Below, piece after piece: positions 1-7,483 of a stretch of DNA of 64,000 nucleotides. Each line of letters starts with the position of its first letter. The stretch's first letter is position 1. The translations under genes were made by a program, and so were the position numbers. Under the pieces are notes generated by a model. The model was not told the origin of the DNA. It worked only from the letters and a program-made list of their open reading frames with translations, and searched no databases. This stretch comes from Actibacterium ureilyticum (GTDB lineage: Bacteria > Pseudomonadota > Alphaproteobacteria > Rhodobacterales > Rhodobacteraceae), in the NCBI RefSeq assembly GCF_002285435.1, contig NZ_NSBT01000037.1, positions 434,001-498,000 on the forward strand, read 5' to 3'.

Positions 1-404
1 TGGCGATGCCGGTCTTCGTGCTGGCGCTGTACAATGCCGCGCAGATCAGCCGGTTCATGCGTGCGTCCATGCTGGACAACCTGGCGCAGGATTACGTCCG
101 CACCGCCCGCGCCAAGGGTATGAGCGAGAAGGTCGTCGTGCTGCTGCATGTGCTGCGCAATTCGATGATCCCGGTCGTGACCGTGATCGCGCTGGGGGTG
201 CCCACGATCTTTGGCGGGGCGATCATCACCGAACAGGTGTTCAAGGTGAACGGGCTGGGCCAGCTTCTGATCACCGCGATCTATGCCAATGACATCCCGA
301 TGGTGCAGACGCTGACCTTCATCTTTGCGGTGCTGATCGTGCTGTTCAACCTGATTGCCGACGTCCTGTACGGGATGCTGGACCCGAGGATCCGCTATGA
401 CTGA
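1..404 (+). CDS. ABC transporter permease, DppB/OppB type (3' part only)
   Basis: This is the C-terminal part of an inner-membrane permease of the peptide/nickel/opine ABC family; the gene begins before the window. The visible part contains the EAA-type cytoplasmic loop (AKGMSEKVVVLLHVLRNS) that docks on the ATPase, then hydrophobic segments and the family-typical ending YGMLDPRIRYD. It would pair with the next gene's product to form the membrane channel for an imported peptide or similar solute. The stop overlaps the next start by 8 bases, so the two are translationally coupled. Substrate cannot be read from this fragment. Family assignment is firm; the exact subfamily is not. Confidence 0.9.
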   Translation, partial: AMPVFVLALYNAAQISRFMRASMLDNLAQDYVRTARAKGMSEKVVVLLHVLRNSMIPVVTVIALGVPTIFGGAIITEQVFKVNGLGQLLITAIYANDIPMVQTLTFIFAVLIVLFNLIADVLYGMLDPRIRYD

Positions 405-1323
405 GCCGACCGCCGCCGCCCCCCTGTCCGACCCGGCCAACCGCCCGCCCCGCAACCAGTGGTGGGATGTGCTGGACCAGTTCCGCACCCATCGCGGCGC
501 GCTGATCGGGGCCATCGTGTTCATCGTAATGGTCGCCACCGTGCTGCTGGGGCCGTGGGTCTGGTCCATCGACCCCACCTATATCGATATTCGCGCCCGC
601 AATCAGGGGCCGACATTCGCCCATCCGCTGGGCACCGACCAGCTGGGTCGCGACATGCTGGCGCGCATGATGGCGGGCGGCAAGGTGTCCATCGCCGTGG
701 GCTTCACCGCGATGCTGCTCAGCCTGTTTCTGGGCACGCTGATCGGGTTGCTGGCGGGGTATTTCAAGAACCTCGACGGGCCGCTGATGCGGTTTACCGA
801 CCTGTTCCTGGCCCTGCCCCTGCTGCCGCTGCTGCTGGTCATGGTCATGCTGTTCCGCGAGGCGCTGTCGGCACGGTTCGGCCCCGAAACCGGGGTGTTC
901 ATCCTGATCGTGGTGGCCATCGGCATCACCAGCTGGATGCAGACCGCGCGGATCGTGCGGGGCGACGTTCTGGCGCTGAAGGAACGTGAGTTTGTGCTGG
1001 CGGCGCGGTCCATCGGCACGCCTTCGCGCCGGATGATCCTGCGCCATATCCTGCCCAATGTGATGTCGCCGGTCATGGTGTCTGCCACGCTGGGCATCGC
1101 CAATGCGATCATCACCGAAAGCGCGCTGTCCTTTCTGGGCCTGGGCTTTCCGCCCGATTTCCCGACCTGGGGGCGGCTGCTGTTCGACGCGGTCGATTAC
1201 CTGCAGCAATATCCCAGCCGGGTGATCTGGCCGGGGCTGGCGATCTCGCTGACGGTGCTGAGTGTCAATTACATGGGCGACGGGTTGCGCGATGCGCTGG
1301 ATCCGCGCATTCGGGGGCGCTGA
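397..1323 (+). CDS. ABC transporter permease, DppC/OppC type
   Basis: Second permease of a peptide-type ABC importer, 308 residues, the usual length. I start it at the ATG at 397, inside the end of the upstream permease; an upstream in-frame start at 355 would add residues that are a shadow of the DppB reading frame. The protein has an N-terminal cytoplasmic tail, one membrane helix near residue 40, the OppC-type segment HPLGTDQLGRDMLARMMAGG, further helices, and the EAA loop near residues 195-225 (LAARSIGTPSRRMILRHILP). It ends DALDPRIRGR as is typical. No ATPase gene follows within the window, so the ATPase and binding protein should lie upstream. Confidence 0.95.
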   Translation: MTEPTAAAPLSDPANRPPRNQWWDVLDQFRTHRGALIGAIVFIVMVATVLLGPWVWSIDPTYIDIRARNQGPTFAHPLGTDQLGRDMLARMMAGGKVSIAVGFTAMLLSLFLGTLIGLLAGYFKNLDGPLMRFTDLFLALPLLPLLLVMVMLFREALSARFGPETGVFILIVVAIGITSWMQTARIVRGDVLALKEREFVLAARSIGTPSRRMILRHILPNVMSPVMVSATLGIANAIITESALSFLGLGFPPDFPTWGRLLFDAVDYLQQYPSRVIWPGLAISLTVLSVNYMGDGLRDALDPRIRGR

Positions 1324-1481
1324 GCTTTCTTGGCCCGGCGGCGGCAAACCGCGCCGGTTCGGACCGCCACAGGGCGGCCAAGGCAAATAAAACCGAATAT
1401 ACGCCCGCCCCCCGCCCCGGCAGACCGTGACGCCGGGAATCCGGCCCCGGCCATATGGTTTTTCCGCAACCCGCCGGGCTG

Positions 1482-1514
1482 GCGGAATTATATTCCGCTT
1501 ATCAAATTATATTC
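1482..1514. promoter_or_regulatory. Candidate AT-rich operator upstream of the sulfur transporter
   Basis: A perfect 7-3-7 inverted repeat (gcggaat, tat, attccgc) lies at 1482-1498. The 10-mer aattatattc occurs at 1486-1495 and again at 1505-1514, 19 bases apart, which is about two helical turns. The site sits about 75-105 bases before the yeeE-like start in otherwise GC-rich DNA. Sulfur transporters of this family are often controlled by ArsR-type persulfide sensors (SqrR/BigR/YgaV) that bind AT-rich dyads; that such a protein binds here is inference, and no regulator gene is adjacent. Confidence 0.4.
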
Positions 1515-1586
1515 GGCCATTCACATGCTTGATTTCCTGAATAACAGCGGTATTTCGGACGAAATTCCCGCTGCCGGAGAAATCCC

Positions 1587-2651
1587 ATGTTCGAGAGCCT
1601 TGGTTTCGAAACCCTGACCGCCCCGCAAGCCGCCATCTGGTTCGGCCTGATGCTGGGCGTGGCCTTTGGTGCATTGGCCGAGGTGACGCGGTTCTGTTTC
1701 CGCCGGGGCATCGTGGGCCCCGCGGCCGAACGCCGCCCTGCTTTGGGCGTGTGGCTGACCGCGCTGGCCGCCGCCGTTCTGGGCACCCAAGGGGCCGTCG
1801 CCATGGGCTGGATCGGGTTTGACGATCACCGCTTCATGGCCGCCGATCTGCCCTGGCTGGCCCTGATCGTGGGCGGGCTGCTGTTCGGGGCGGGCATGGT
1901 CCTGACACGCGGCTGTGCCTCGCGCCTGACCGTGCTGGCAGGGTCGGGCAACCTGCGCGCGCTGTTGGTGCTGGTGGTCTTTGCCGTCACGGCGCACGCG
2001 ATGCTGAAGGGCGTTCTGGCCCCCATCCGCACCACGCTGGGCGCGGTAACGCTGGCGCTGGAAACCGTCGCCCTGCCCGCGCTGGCCGCGCCGGTGATCG
2101 CTCTGGCGGCGCTGATCTATGCCGCGCGCTCCGGTGCGCGGCCCCTGCTGTTGGGCGCGGCCGCTCTGCTGGGCTTGCTGGTGCCGCTGGGCTGGGTCGG
2201 GACGGGCTTTGTCCTCTATGACGATTTCGACCCGATTGCGCAGGAATCGCTGTCCTTCACCCTGCCCGCCGCCGAGACCCTGTTCTGGGCCGTGGCCGCA
2301 ACATCCATCCCCGCGAAGTTCGGCGTGGGCCTGCTGGGCGGTGTGATCGCCGGGGCGGCGGCGCTGTCGCTGATCAGCGGGCGCTTTCGCTGGCAAAGCT
2401 TCGAAAGCCCGCGCCAGACCGGCCGCTACCTGAGCGGCGCGGTGCTGATGGGGATCGGCGGCGTGCTGGCCGGTGGCTGCACCGTGGGCGCGGGCCTGTC
2501 GGGTGTGCCGACGCTGGCGGTGTCGACCATCCTGGCGCTGGTGGCCATTGCGGCGGGTGGCATCGCCACCGACCGGCTGCTGCGGATCAGTGAAACGAAT
2601 TCCGGATCCGCCGCACCATCAGCCAAACCAGCAGCACAACCGGCAGCGTGA
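1587..2651 (+). CDS. YeeE/YedE family sulfur (thiosulfate-type) transporter
   Basis: Polytopic inner-membrane protein of 354 residues made of two YeeE/YedE-like halves. It carries the three cysteine motifs that relay the sulfur anion in this family: TRFCFRRG (Cys37), TRGCASR (Cys110) and AGGCTVGAG (Cys298). The length and roughly nine hydrophobic segments fit the TsuA/YeeE group that takes up thiosulfate or other reduced sulfur. The start is supported by a ggaga motif a few bases upstream. The 3' end overlaps the convergent DUF3422 gene by 65 bases. An AT-rich palindrome upstream suggests regulation. The exact substrate is inferred from the family. Confidence 0.88.
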   Translation: MFESLGFETLTAPQAAIWFGLMLGVAFGALAEVTRFCFRRGIVGPAAERRPALGVWLTALAAAVLGTQGAVAMGWIGFDDHRFMAADLPWLALIVGGLLFGAGMVLTRGCASRLTVLAGSGNLRALLVLVVFAVTAHAMLKGVLAPIRTTLGAVTLALETVALPALAAPVIALAALIYAARSGARPLLLGAAALLGLLVPLGWVGTGFVLYDDFDPIAQESLSFTLPAAETLFWAVAATSIPAKFGVGLLGGVIAGAAALSLISGRFRWQSFESPRQTGRYLSGAVLMGIGGVLAGGCTVGAGLSGVPTLAVSTILALVAIAAGGIATDRLLRISETNSGSAAPSAKPAAQPAA

Positions 2652-3870
2652 TCAGCGCGGTCAGCTCGCCCTTGCTGACGCCCAGGATCTTGGTCAGCGG
2701 ATAGAACAGGTACGACGCCAGCGACACGGCGTAATAGCTGATCGCGACGACCGACAGACCCTCGACCGTGTGTTGCAGGCGCAATTGCAGATCGGCGCGC
2801 CGGTCCATGCTTTCCAGCAGCTTCTGGTTCTGGGCCGAGCGTGCCACATCGACCTGCGTCCGAAGCAGCTCGCCCGCGCGGGTGGCGCGTTCGATCATGC
2901 TGTTCAGCCGCGAGGTGGTGGATTTCACCACCCGCATCGACGGGTCAAACCGGCGCATCATGAACTCGCGGAAAGTCTGGCGCCCGCCAAAGCGTTCCTC
3001 GCGCAGGACCTCGATCCGCTGATGCACCAGCGCCTCATAGGCGCCGGTGGAGCTGAACCGGAACGCCGATTGCGCCAGCATGTCCTCCAGCTCGCCCGAG
3101 ATTTGCAGCAGCTCGTGCAGGGTCTCGTCCGCCGGGCGCTTTTCGGTGCCCATTTCGCCCACCAGCGACAGAAGCTTGCCGTCGATATCGCCCATCCGGC
3201 CCGACATGTTGCGCGCCCGTTCGAAGCCCAGCATCGACATCGCCTTGTAGATCTCGATCTCGCAGATCCGCTGGACCACCCGGCCGATCCGACGCCGCCC
3301 GGTGGTGGGCGCTACGAACAGGGCAAAGCGCATGTGGCCCGCGCTGTCGATCCGGAAATCCGAAGCCATGATCGCGCTGCGGTCCAGAACCCAGGAACAG
3401 GCCAGGCTTTCGGGCACAAACCAGTCCTGAAGGTGCTGCACGATTGCCTCGTCGCTTTCGCGCTGCTGTTCGATCCGGATCAGCGCCGATGTGATGCGCT
3501 GCCCCGGCAGCTCGGCCAGCCAGTCATCCGGGAAGACCTCGAACGCGCTGGGGTCAAAGGGCCGGTCGGCCACCCCATCGGCAAAGATCGTATAGGTCAC
3601 GAATTCGGTGTGGCATTCCCATTTCAGGTGATACCGCCCCAGCGCGCCGAAATAATGCGTGGCGTCGGGCTGGGGGTGCTGCGCGCCGAACCGATCCAGC
3701 AGGTCGATCAGATGCGCACGGTCCAGCGCCCGGTCCCGGCTGGCCGCATCATGGGGCTGCTTGATCGCCAGATAGGCGGCATGGCACGGCGCGCTGAGCG
3801 CCGCAAACGGGCGCGCGTGCAGCTCGTTGGCCAGCGCATAGCGCAGCGGATGATCGGTGATGGGCACCAT
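2587..3870 (-). CDS. DUF3422 family membrane-anchored protein
   Basis: A 427-residue protein recognisable as the DUF3422 family, widespread in proteobacteria and without a known function. It starts MVPITDHPLRYALANELHAR, a conserved opening of the family, has a long soluble central part (residues about 30-360) with charged, helical character, and ends with two membrane helices (about residues 370-390 and 405-422) before a basic tail RRIRNSFH. The last 65 bases overlap the end of the convergent sulfur transporter gene, so the two 3' ends are antisense to each other. I infer a membrane-tethered cytoplasmic protein. Confidence 0.9.
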   Translation of the reverse strand: MVPITDHPLRYALANELHARPFAALSAPCHAAYLAIKQPHDAASRDRALDRAHLIDLLDRFGAQHPQPDATHYFGALGRYHLKWECHTEFVTYTIFADGVADRPFDPSAFEVFPDDWLAELPGQRITSALIRIEQQRESDEAIVQHLQDWFVPESLACSWVLDRSAIMASDFRIDSAGHMRFALFVAPTTGRRRIGRVVQRICEIEIYKAMSMLGFERARNMSGRMGDIDGKLLSLVGEMGTEKRPADETLHELLQISGELEDMLAQSAFRFSSTGAYEALVHQRIEVLREERFGGRQTFREFMMRRFDPSMRVVKSTTSRLNSMIERATRAGELLRTQVDVARSAQNQKLLESMDRRADLQLRLQHTVEGLSVVAISYYAVSLASYLFYPLTKILGVSKGELTALITLPVVLLVWLMVRRIRNSFH

Positions 3871-3994
3871 GATCGCGTCTCCAGTTTATCCACATCCACC
3901 CTGTAGCGCCCAGCATGTAACGAAGAAAATCCATCCATACCAGACATTTATCGGCATACATCCGTGCACCGTTTGCCATGCCCCACATGCCGCC

Positions 3995-4020
3995 CGAAAT
4001 TTTTTCCGCCGCCGCGCGTA
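3995..4020 (+). promoter_or_regulatory. Possible ECF-type promoter for the EF-hand/sigma gene group
   Basis: A cgaaatt block at 3995-4001 followed after 15 bases by cgtagg (from about 4017) resembles the aac/aaat-type -35 and cgt-type -10 elements of ECF sigma factors. It lies about 50 bases before the EF-hand gene, the first gene of the group that encodes an ECF sigma. Autoregulation is common for such sigmas. The match is by eye only and ECF consensus is loose. Confidence 0.3.
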
Positions 4021-4071
4021 GGGACTGCCCGCCGCCTGCGTATCCCTGATATCGACAACAGATTGGAGCAC

Positions 4072-4485
4072 ATGATGCGACCGATACCAAGCCTGGCCCT
4101 GATCGCCCTGCTGAGCGCAGGCGCCGCCCAGGCCATGACCGAGGACACGTTTCACCGCCTGGATGCCGATGGCGATGGCGTGATCAGCCGCGAGGAATTC
4201 CTGGACCTGCGCCGGATGATGTTCGCCATGATCGACACCGACAGCAGCGGCACCCTGACCGATGCCGAAATCGCCGCCGCCCGCGAAAGCGCCAGCCGGA
4301 ACATCCAGATGCGCGCCGACAAGCGGATCTGGGATCAGGATGCCAATGGCGATGGCGAACTCAGCCTAGCGGAATACACCGCCCAGACGCGCGGGTTCGA
4401 CTTTGCCGACCGCAACGATGACGGCGCGCTGTCGCAGGACGAATTCAACCGCATCGCGCGGTTCCTGAAAAGCTTTCGTCCCTGA
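4072..4485 (+). CDS. Secreted four-EF-hand calcium-binding protein
   Basis: Short exported protein of 137 residues. Residues 1-21 are a signal peptide ending AQA. Four EF-hand loops follow: 31-42 (DADGDGVISREE), 55-66 (DTDSSGTLTDAE), 90-101 (DANGDGELSLAE) and 113-124 (DRNDDGALSQDE); all have the acidic positions 1, 3 or 5, Gly6 and Glu12 needed for calcium. I start at the ATG at 4072 because of the ggag at 4065; a longer reading frame upstream lacks a ribosome site. It probably senses or buffers Ca2+ in the periplasm and heads the group with the ECF sigma factor downstream. Confidence 0.92.
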   Translation: MMRPIPSLALIALLSAGAAQAMTEDTFHRLDADGDGVISREEFLDLRRMMFAMIDTDSSGTLTDAEIAAARESASRNIQMRADKRIWDQDANGDGELSLAEYTAQTRGFDFADRNDDGALSQDEFNRIARFLKSFRP

Positions 4486-4545
4486 TCGCCTGAACGACCC
4501 CAACCACTCCGGACCCTACTCTCCAACCCTTTGAAAGGACTTATC

Positions 4546-4848
4546 ATGACCATGCTGAAATATATCGCCCTGACCCTGCCGCTGGCCTTGGCACAGCCCG
4601 TGATGGCGCAAAGCGTCACGATCACCAATGGCAATGGCGGCACCGTCCAGAAGGATCGCAGCTGTGACCGCAGCAGCGGCGTGGCCAACTGTTCCACCAC
4701 CACGACCGGCACCAGTGCCAGCGGCCAGACCTATTCCAAAGAGCGGCTGCGCACGACCCAGGCCGGCAGCTCGACCACCACGGTGAACCGCACGGGCGCC
4801 GGCGGTCAGACCAACTCCCGCACCCGTTCGGTTCTGATCTCGCGCTGA
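4546..4848 (+). CDS. Small secreted Ser/Thr/Gly-rich protein, unknown function
   Basis: A 100-residue protein with an N-terminal signal peptide (about residues 1-22, ending VMAQ). The mature part is rich in Thr, Ser, Gly and Gln, with SVTITNGNGGTV near the start and one pair of cysteines (SCDRSSGVANCS) that could form a disulfide. The start at 4546 follows a gaaagga motif. It lies 60 bases after the EF-hand gene and before a hairpin, so it is probably cotranscribed with the EF-hand gene. I do not recognise a family; the composition suggests an unstructured or beta-rich surface or periplasmic protein. Confidence 0.75.
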   Translation: MTMLKYIALTLPLALAQPVMAQSVTITNGNGGTVQKDRSCDRSSGVANCSTTTTGTSASGQTYSKERLRTTQAGSSTTTVNRTGAGGQTNSRTRSVLISR

Positions 4849-4854
4849 CGTCCT

Positions 4855-4890
4855 GGTGCCGCCTGCCGCTTCTCTTTGGCGGGCGGCACC
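4855..4890 (+). terminator. Hairpin between small secreted protein and sigma factor
   Basis: Arms 4855-4867 (ggtgccgcctgcc) and 4878-4890 pair over 13 bases with one G-U, around a ten-base loop. The following attaggtttc has only a short T-run, so this is a weak terminator or attenuator that could lower sigma factor expression relative to the two upstream genes. Confidence 0.45.
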
Positions 4891-4914
4891 ATTAGGTTTC
4901 ACGACAATGGCTGG

Positions 4915-5505
4915 ATGCAAGGCGCGCGGGGAAACGTGACGGCGCAGGAACGGGCAGAGACGGCGCAGCGGCTGATGACGGCCCTGGCCCGGGGCGACCG
5001 GACGGCGCTGGCGCGTCTGATCGCGCTTTTTGGCGCGGGCGTGCGGGCCTATGCCGCCCAGGCGCTGGACAGCCCCGCCGATGCCGAGGATGTCGCGCAA
5101 GAGGTGTTTTTGCGGGTCTGGGCGCGGGCCGACCGCTATGATCCCACGCGCGGGGCGGTGTCGACCTGGATCTGGCGGATCGCGCTGAACCTGTGCATCG
5201 ACCGCAACCGCCGTGGCGGGGTGCGCCGGTTCCTGGGGCTGGAGGCCGCGCCGGAGCTGGCCGATGACGACCCCCGCCCCGAGGCCCGGGTCGACAGCCG
5301 GCAGCGCCTGGACCGTGTGCGCGGCCAGATCGCCCGCCTGCCCGCGCGGCAACGCCAGGCGATCCTGCTGCGGGCCAGCGCCGAGATGAGCACCGCGCAG
5401 ATCGCCGAGACCATGGGCATCGCCTCGGGCGCGGCGGAACAGCTTCTGGTACGGGCGCGCAAGACCCTGCGCCAGGCCATGGACCCCGGGGAGGAGACCG
5501 CATGA
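4915..5505 (+). CDS. RNA polymerase sigma factor, ECF (sigma-70 family)
   Basis: About 196 residues with the two-domain ECF architecture. Region 2 (roughly residues 20-90) contains DAEDVAQEVFLRVW and the RYDPTRGAVSTWIWRIALN core-binding and -10 recognition segment; region 4 (about 125-185) has LPARQRQAILLRASAEMS and a helix-turn-helix ending VRARKTLRQAM. The ATG at 4915 is a compromise: TTG at 4876 and GTG at 4936 are in frame, and no candidate has a strong ribosome site. The stop overlaps the next start (ATGA), so sigma and the membrane protein downstream are coupled, as expected for a sigma and its anti-sigma. Confidence 0.92.
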   Translation: MQGARGNVTAQERAETAQRLMTALARGDRTALARLIALFGAGVRAYAAQALDSPADAEDVAQEVFLRVWARADRYDPTRGAVSTWIWRIALNLCIDRNRRGGVRRFLGLEAAPELADDDPRPEARVDSRQRLDRVRGQIARLPARQRQAILLRASAEMSTAQIAETMGIASGAAEQLLVRARKTLRQAMDPGEETA

Positions 5506-5810
5506 CACGCAAGGATCGCAAGATGGAAGACGACGACGCCTTTGACCGCGCATTGACCGCGCTGCTGACGCCCGAGAGGGACACGGACACCGCCGAGATG
5601 TCGCGCGCCGTGCTCAGCCGGATCGCCGCGCGCACAACGCCGCGCCGCGCGCCCCTGGCCGAGGTGCTGACCGCCCCCGCCCCGCTGGGCGCGGGGTTTG
5701 CCGTGCTGCTGCTGGCGGCGGCGGGTGTGGGCTATGCGCTGGTGCCGGGGTGGGACGACCCGATGGGGCTGTTGATGATCGGCGATCTGCTGGTGACGGG
5801 GGGACTGTGA
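5502..5810 (+). CDS. Small one-helix membrane protein, probable anti-sigma factor
   Basis: A 102-residue protein with a charged cytoplasmic N-terminal part (about residues 1-62), one membrane helix (GAGFAVLLLAAAGVGYALV, about 65-84) and a short outer tail. It has no zinc-binding HxxxCxxC motif of the classical ZAS anti-sigmas. The position, overlapping the sigma stop by 4 bases and the next gene's start by 1 base (TGATG), is what suggests it sequesters the sigma factor at the membrane. The sequence alone does not prove this role. Confidence 0.78.
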   Translation: MTRKDRKMEDDDAFDRALTALLTPERDTDTAEMSRAVLSRIAARTTPRRAPLAEVLTAPAPLGAGFAVLLLAAAGVGYALVPGWDDPMGLLMIGDLLVTGGL

Positions 5811-6223
5811 TGGACACGCCGAAGAAACGCGACCGCGGGCGGATGGTGCTGATCGGGGTTCTGGCGCTGTCGCTGATGGGCAATGCGCTGACCCTGGGCG
5901 CGGTGCTGAAGCTGCGCGCGGTCCGGACCGAGCTGATCGGCCCCACCGCCGCCGCACCGGTCTTTCCCCGGGCCGAACGCCGGGCGCTGCGGGCGGCGCT
6001 GTCGGCGCGGGCCGACGATCTGCGGCCCCGGCTGCGGGCGCTGGTCGACGCGCGGGCCGATGTGGTGCGCGCGGGGCTTGCCCGGCCCTTTGACCGGGCT
6101 GCGGTCGACACCGCGATGGACGGGTTCCGCACCGAACTGGATGCCACGGTCGTGCTGTTGCAGACGGTCATCGGCGACAGCCTGCAGGCGCAGGCCGGAC
6201 AGGATGTGCCGCCCGGCGACTAG
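5810..6223 (+). CDS. Periplasmic heavy-metal-sensor-like protein (CpxP/Spy-related), membrane anchored
   Basis: A 137-residue protein: basic cytoplasmic start, one membrane helix at about residues 12-35 (MVLIGVLALSLMGNALTLGA), then a helical Arg/Ala-rich periplasmic domain of the type annotated as periplasmic heavy-metal sensor (PF13801-like). It is the third gene of a tightly overlapping trio after the sigma factor and the one-helix protein. I infer that it perceives a periplasmic signal such as metal or misfolded protein and relays it to the anti-sigma. The family match is by overall pattern; no metal-ligand Cys or His cluster is evident. Confidence 0.75.
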   Translation: MDTPKKRDRGRMVLIGVLALSLMGNALTLGAVLKLRAVRTELIGPTAAAPVFPRAERRALRAALSARADDLRPRLRALVDARADVVRAGLARPFDRAAVDTAMDGFRTELDATVVLLQTVIGDSLQAQAGQDVPPGD

Positions 6224-6226
6224 CCG

Positions 6227-6763
6227 TCAGCCGCGCCGCCGGGCAAGCTCGCGGTAAAGCGCCTCGCGCGTGACGCCCAGGCTGTGTGCCAGATCCTGTA
6301 TCTGCCCCCTGGGCGGCAGCGCCTCATTGTCGCTGAGCCAGGCATCCAGACGCTCGGCCACGGTGTTTAGCGACCGGATCTCGGACTGCATCCGGGCCGC
6401 CTGTAACGCGCGCGCCAATTGCGCGGCCCAGGCGCGCGCCGGACCGGTCGCGCCATGCACATGGTCCAGAAAGCGCGCCACCGGCAGCATCCGCAGCTGT
6501 GACCGGCCCCTGGCGGTGCCATCGCAATGATAGACGGCGGAATAGGCCGATGCCTCGGCCAGCACACCACCGGGACCGACGCGGGCCAGCATCAGGGGCG
6601 TTCCAGCCCGGGTGTGGCGGACCAGCGCGATCTGGCCGCCCGTGACCAGATACATCATCCGCACCGGATCGCCCGACCGGAAAACCGATTGCCCGGGCTC
6701 GAATGACTGCACCCGTCCGGTCCGGAATATCTGCGCGATCGCGTTCGGCATGATCGCAATCAT
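6227..6763 (-). CDS. Short Crp/Fnr-family transcriptional regulator
   Basis: A 178-residue regulator, shorter than the usual 220-240. The N-terminal part (about 15-100) is a cNMP-type beta-roll (SFEPGQSVFRSGDPVRMMYL). A helix follows, then a C-terminal helix-turn-helix with the recognition segment SLGVTREALYRELARRRG, at which the protein stops, so the usual beta-wing is missing. No Fnr-type cysteine cluster is present. It is divergent from a Spy-like gene with only 61 bases between, which suggests that it controls that gene. An alternative start four codons in exists; neither has a clear ribosome site. Confidence 0.88.
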   Translation of the reverse strand: MIAIMPNAIAQIFRTGRVQSFEPGQSVFRSGDPVRMMYLVTGGQIALVRHTRAGTPLMLARVGPGGVLAEASAYSAVYHCDGTARGRSQLRMLPVARFLDHVHGATGPARAWAAQLARALQAARMQSEIRSLNTVAERLDAWLSDNEALPPRGQIQDLAHSLGVTREALYRELARRRG

Positions 6764-6824
6764 ATGCCCGGCGCCCCCGCCCTGCTAGGTCCGTTTCCAG
6801 CGATCAGGACAGGAGGACGGGATC

Positions 6825-7412
6825 ATGCCCCCGAAACGCGCCGCGACCATTGCCGTGATCTGCGCCGTCATGCCAGCGCCCGCCCCGGCGCAAGAGCACC
6901 GCCACGGCCCCTATGCCGGGCTTGAGCAGCGCCAGATCAAAAGCCTGTCTGAACAGGACATCGCCGAGCTGCGCCGTGGCGGCGGTTGGGGTCTGGCCCT
7001 GCCGGCCGAGCTGAACGGCCTGCCGGGGCCAGCGCATCTGCTGGAACTGCGCGACGCGCTGGATCTGTCGACCGAACAGGTGCAAAGGATCACCGCCCTT
7101 CACGACGACATGCGCAAATCGGCCATTGTGGCGGGCGAACGGTTTATCGCCGCCGAGGCCGCGCTGAGCGCCGCGTTTACCGGTGACGCACCAGACGACG
7201 AGCAGCTGCGCGCCCTGATCGACGAGGCCGCCACGGCCCGCGCCGAGCTACGGTTCATCCACCTGTCGCGGCATCTGATCACCCCCGACATCCTCAGCCC
7301 GGACCAGATCAGCCGATACAACCAGCTGCGCGGCTATACCGACGCCCCCTGTGCCGAAGTGCCCCAAGGGCACGATCCCGATATGTGGCGGCGCCAAAAC
7401 GGGTGCGACTGA
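6825..7412 (+). CDS. Spy/CpxP-like periplasmic protein
   Basis: A 195-residue exported protein with a signal peptide ending near APAPAQ (about residue 22). The mature part is helical with two LTxxQ-like motifs, DLSTEQVQRI and ILSPDQISRY, which mark the Spy/CpxP family of periplasmic chaperone or metal-stress proteins, and a His-containing start (EHRHGPY). A good ribosome site (aggaggacggg) precedes the ATG. It sits divergently from the short Crp/Fnr regulator and just downstream of the ECF module, which contains another Spy-related protein. The C-terminal Cys pair (DAPCAEV, QNGCD) may form a disulfide. The metal or envelope stress role is inferred. Confidence 0.75.
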   Translation: MPPKRAATIAVICAVMPAPAPAQEHRHGPYAGLEQRQIKSLSEQDIAELRRGGGWGLALPAELNGLPGPAHLLELRDALDLSTEQVQRITALHDDMRKSAIVAGERFIAAEAALSAAFTGDAPDDEQLRALIDEAATARAELRFIHLSRHLITPDILSPDQISRYNQLRGYTDAPCAEVPQGHDPDMWRRQNGCD

Positions 7413-7435
7413 CGGCGGTATCTGCAGAAACGAAA

Positions 7436-7459
7436 TGGCCCCGCACGAAGGCGGGGCCA
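7436..7459 (-). terminator. Rho-independent terminator of pntAB
   Basis: Perfect 9-base arms (tggccccgc at 7436-7444, gcggggcca at 7451-7459) around a six-base loop lie between the convergent ends of the Spy-like gene and pntB. On the minus strand the stem is followed by tttcgttt, a T-rich tract, so it terminates pntB; it may also act weakly on the plus strand. Confidence 0.8.
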
Positions 7460-7483
7460 GATCGGTGTTTCGGGTGACGGCGA

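Noticed and set aside
1329-1382. Inverted repeat cttggcc/ggccaag after the permease gene as terminator
   Set aside because: Only seven pairs with a 40-base loop and no T-run; too weak to call.
346-1386. 346-residue minus-strand open frame opposite the DppC-type permease
   Set aside because: His/Gln/Arg-rich composition typical of antisense of a GC-rich gene; no family similarity; the plus-strand permease is clear.
4907-4945. GTG at 4936 as the sigma factor start
   Set aside because: The ggggaa before it is too close for a normal ribosome site; not excluded, but 4915 is kept.
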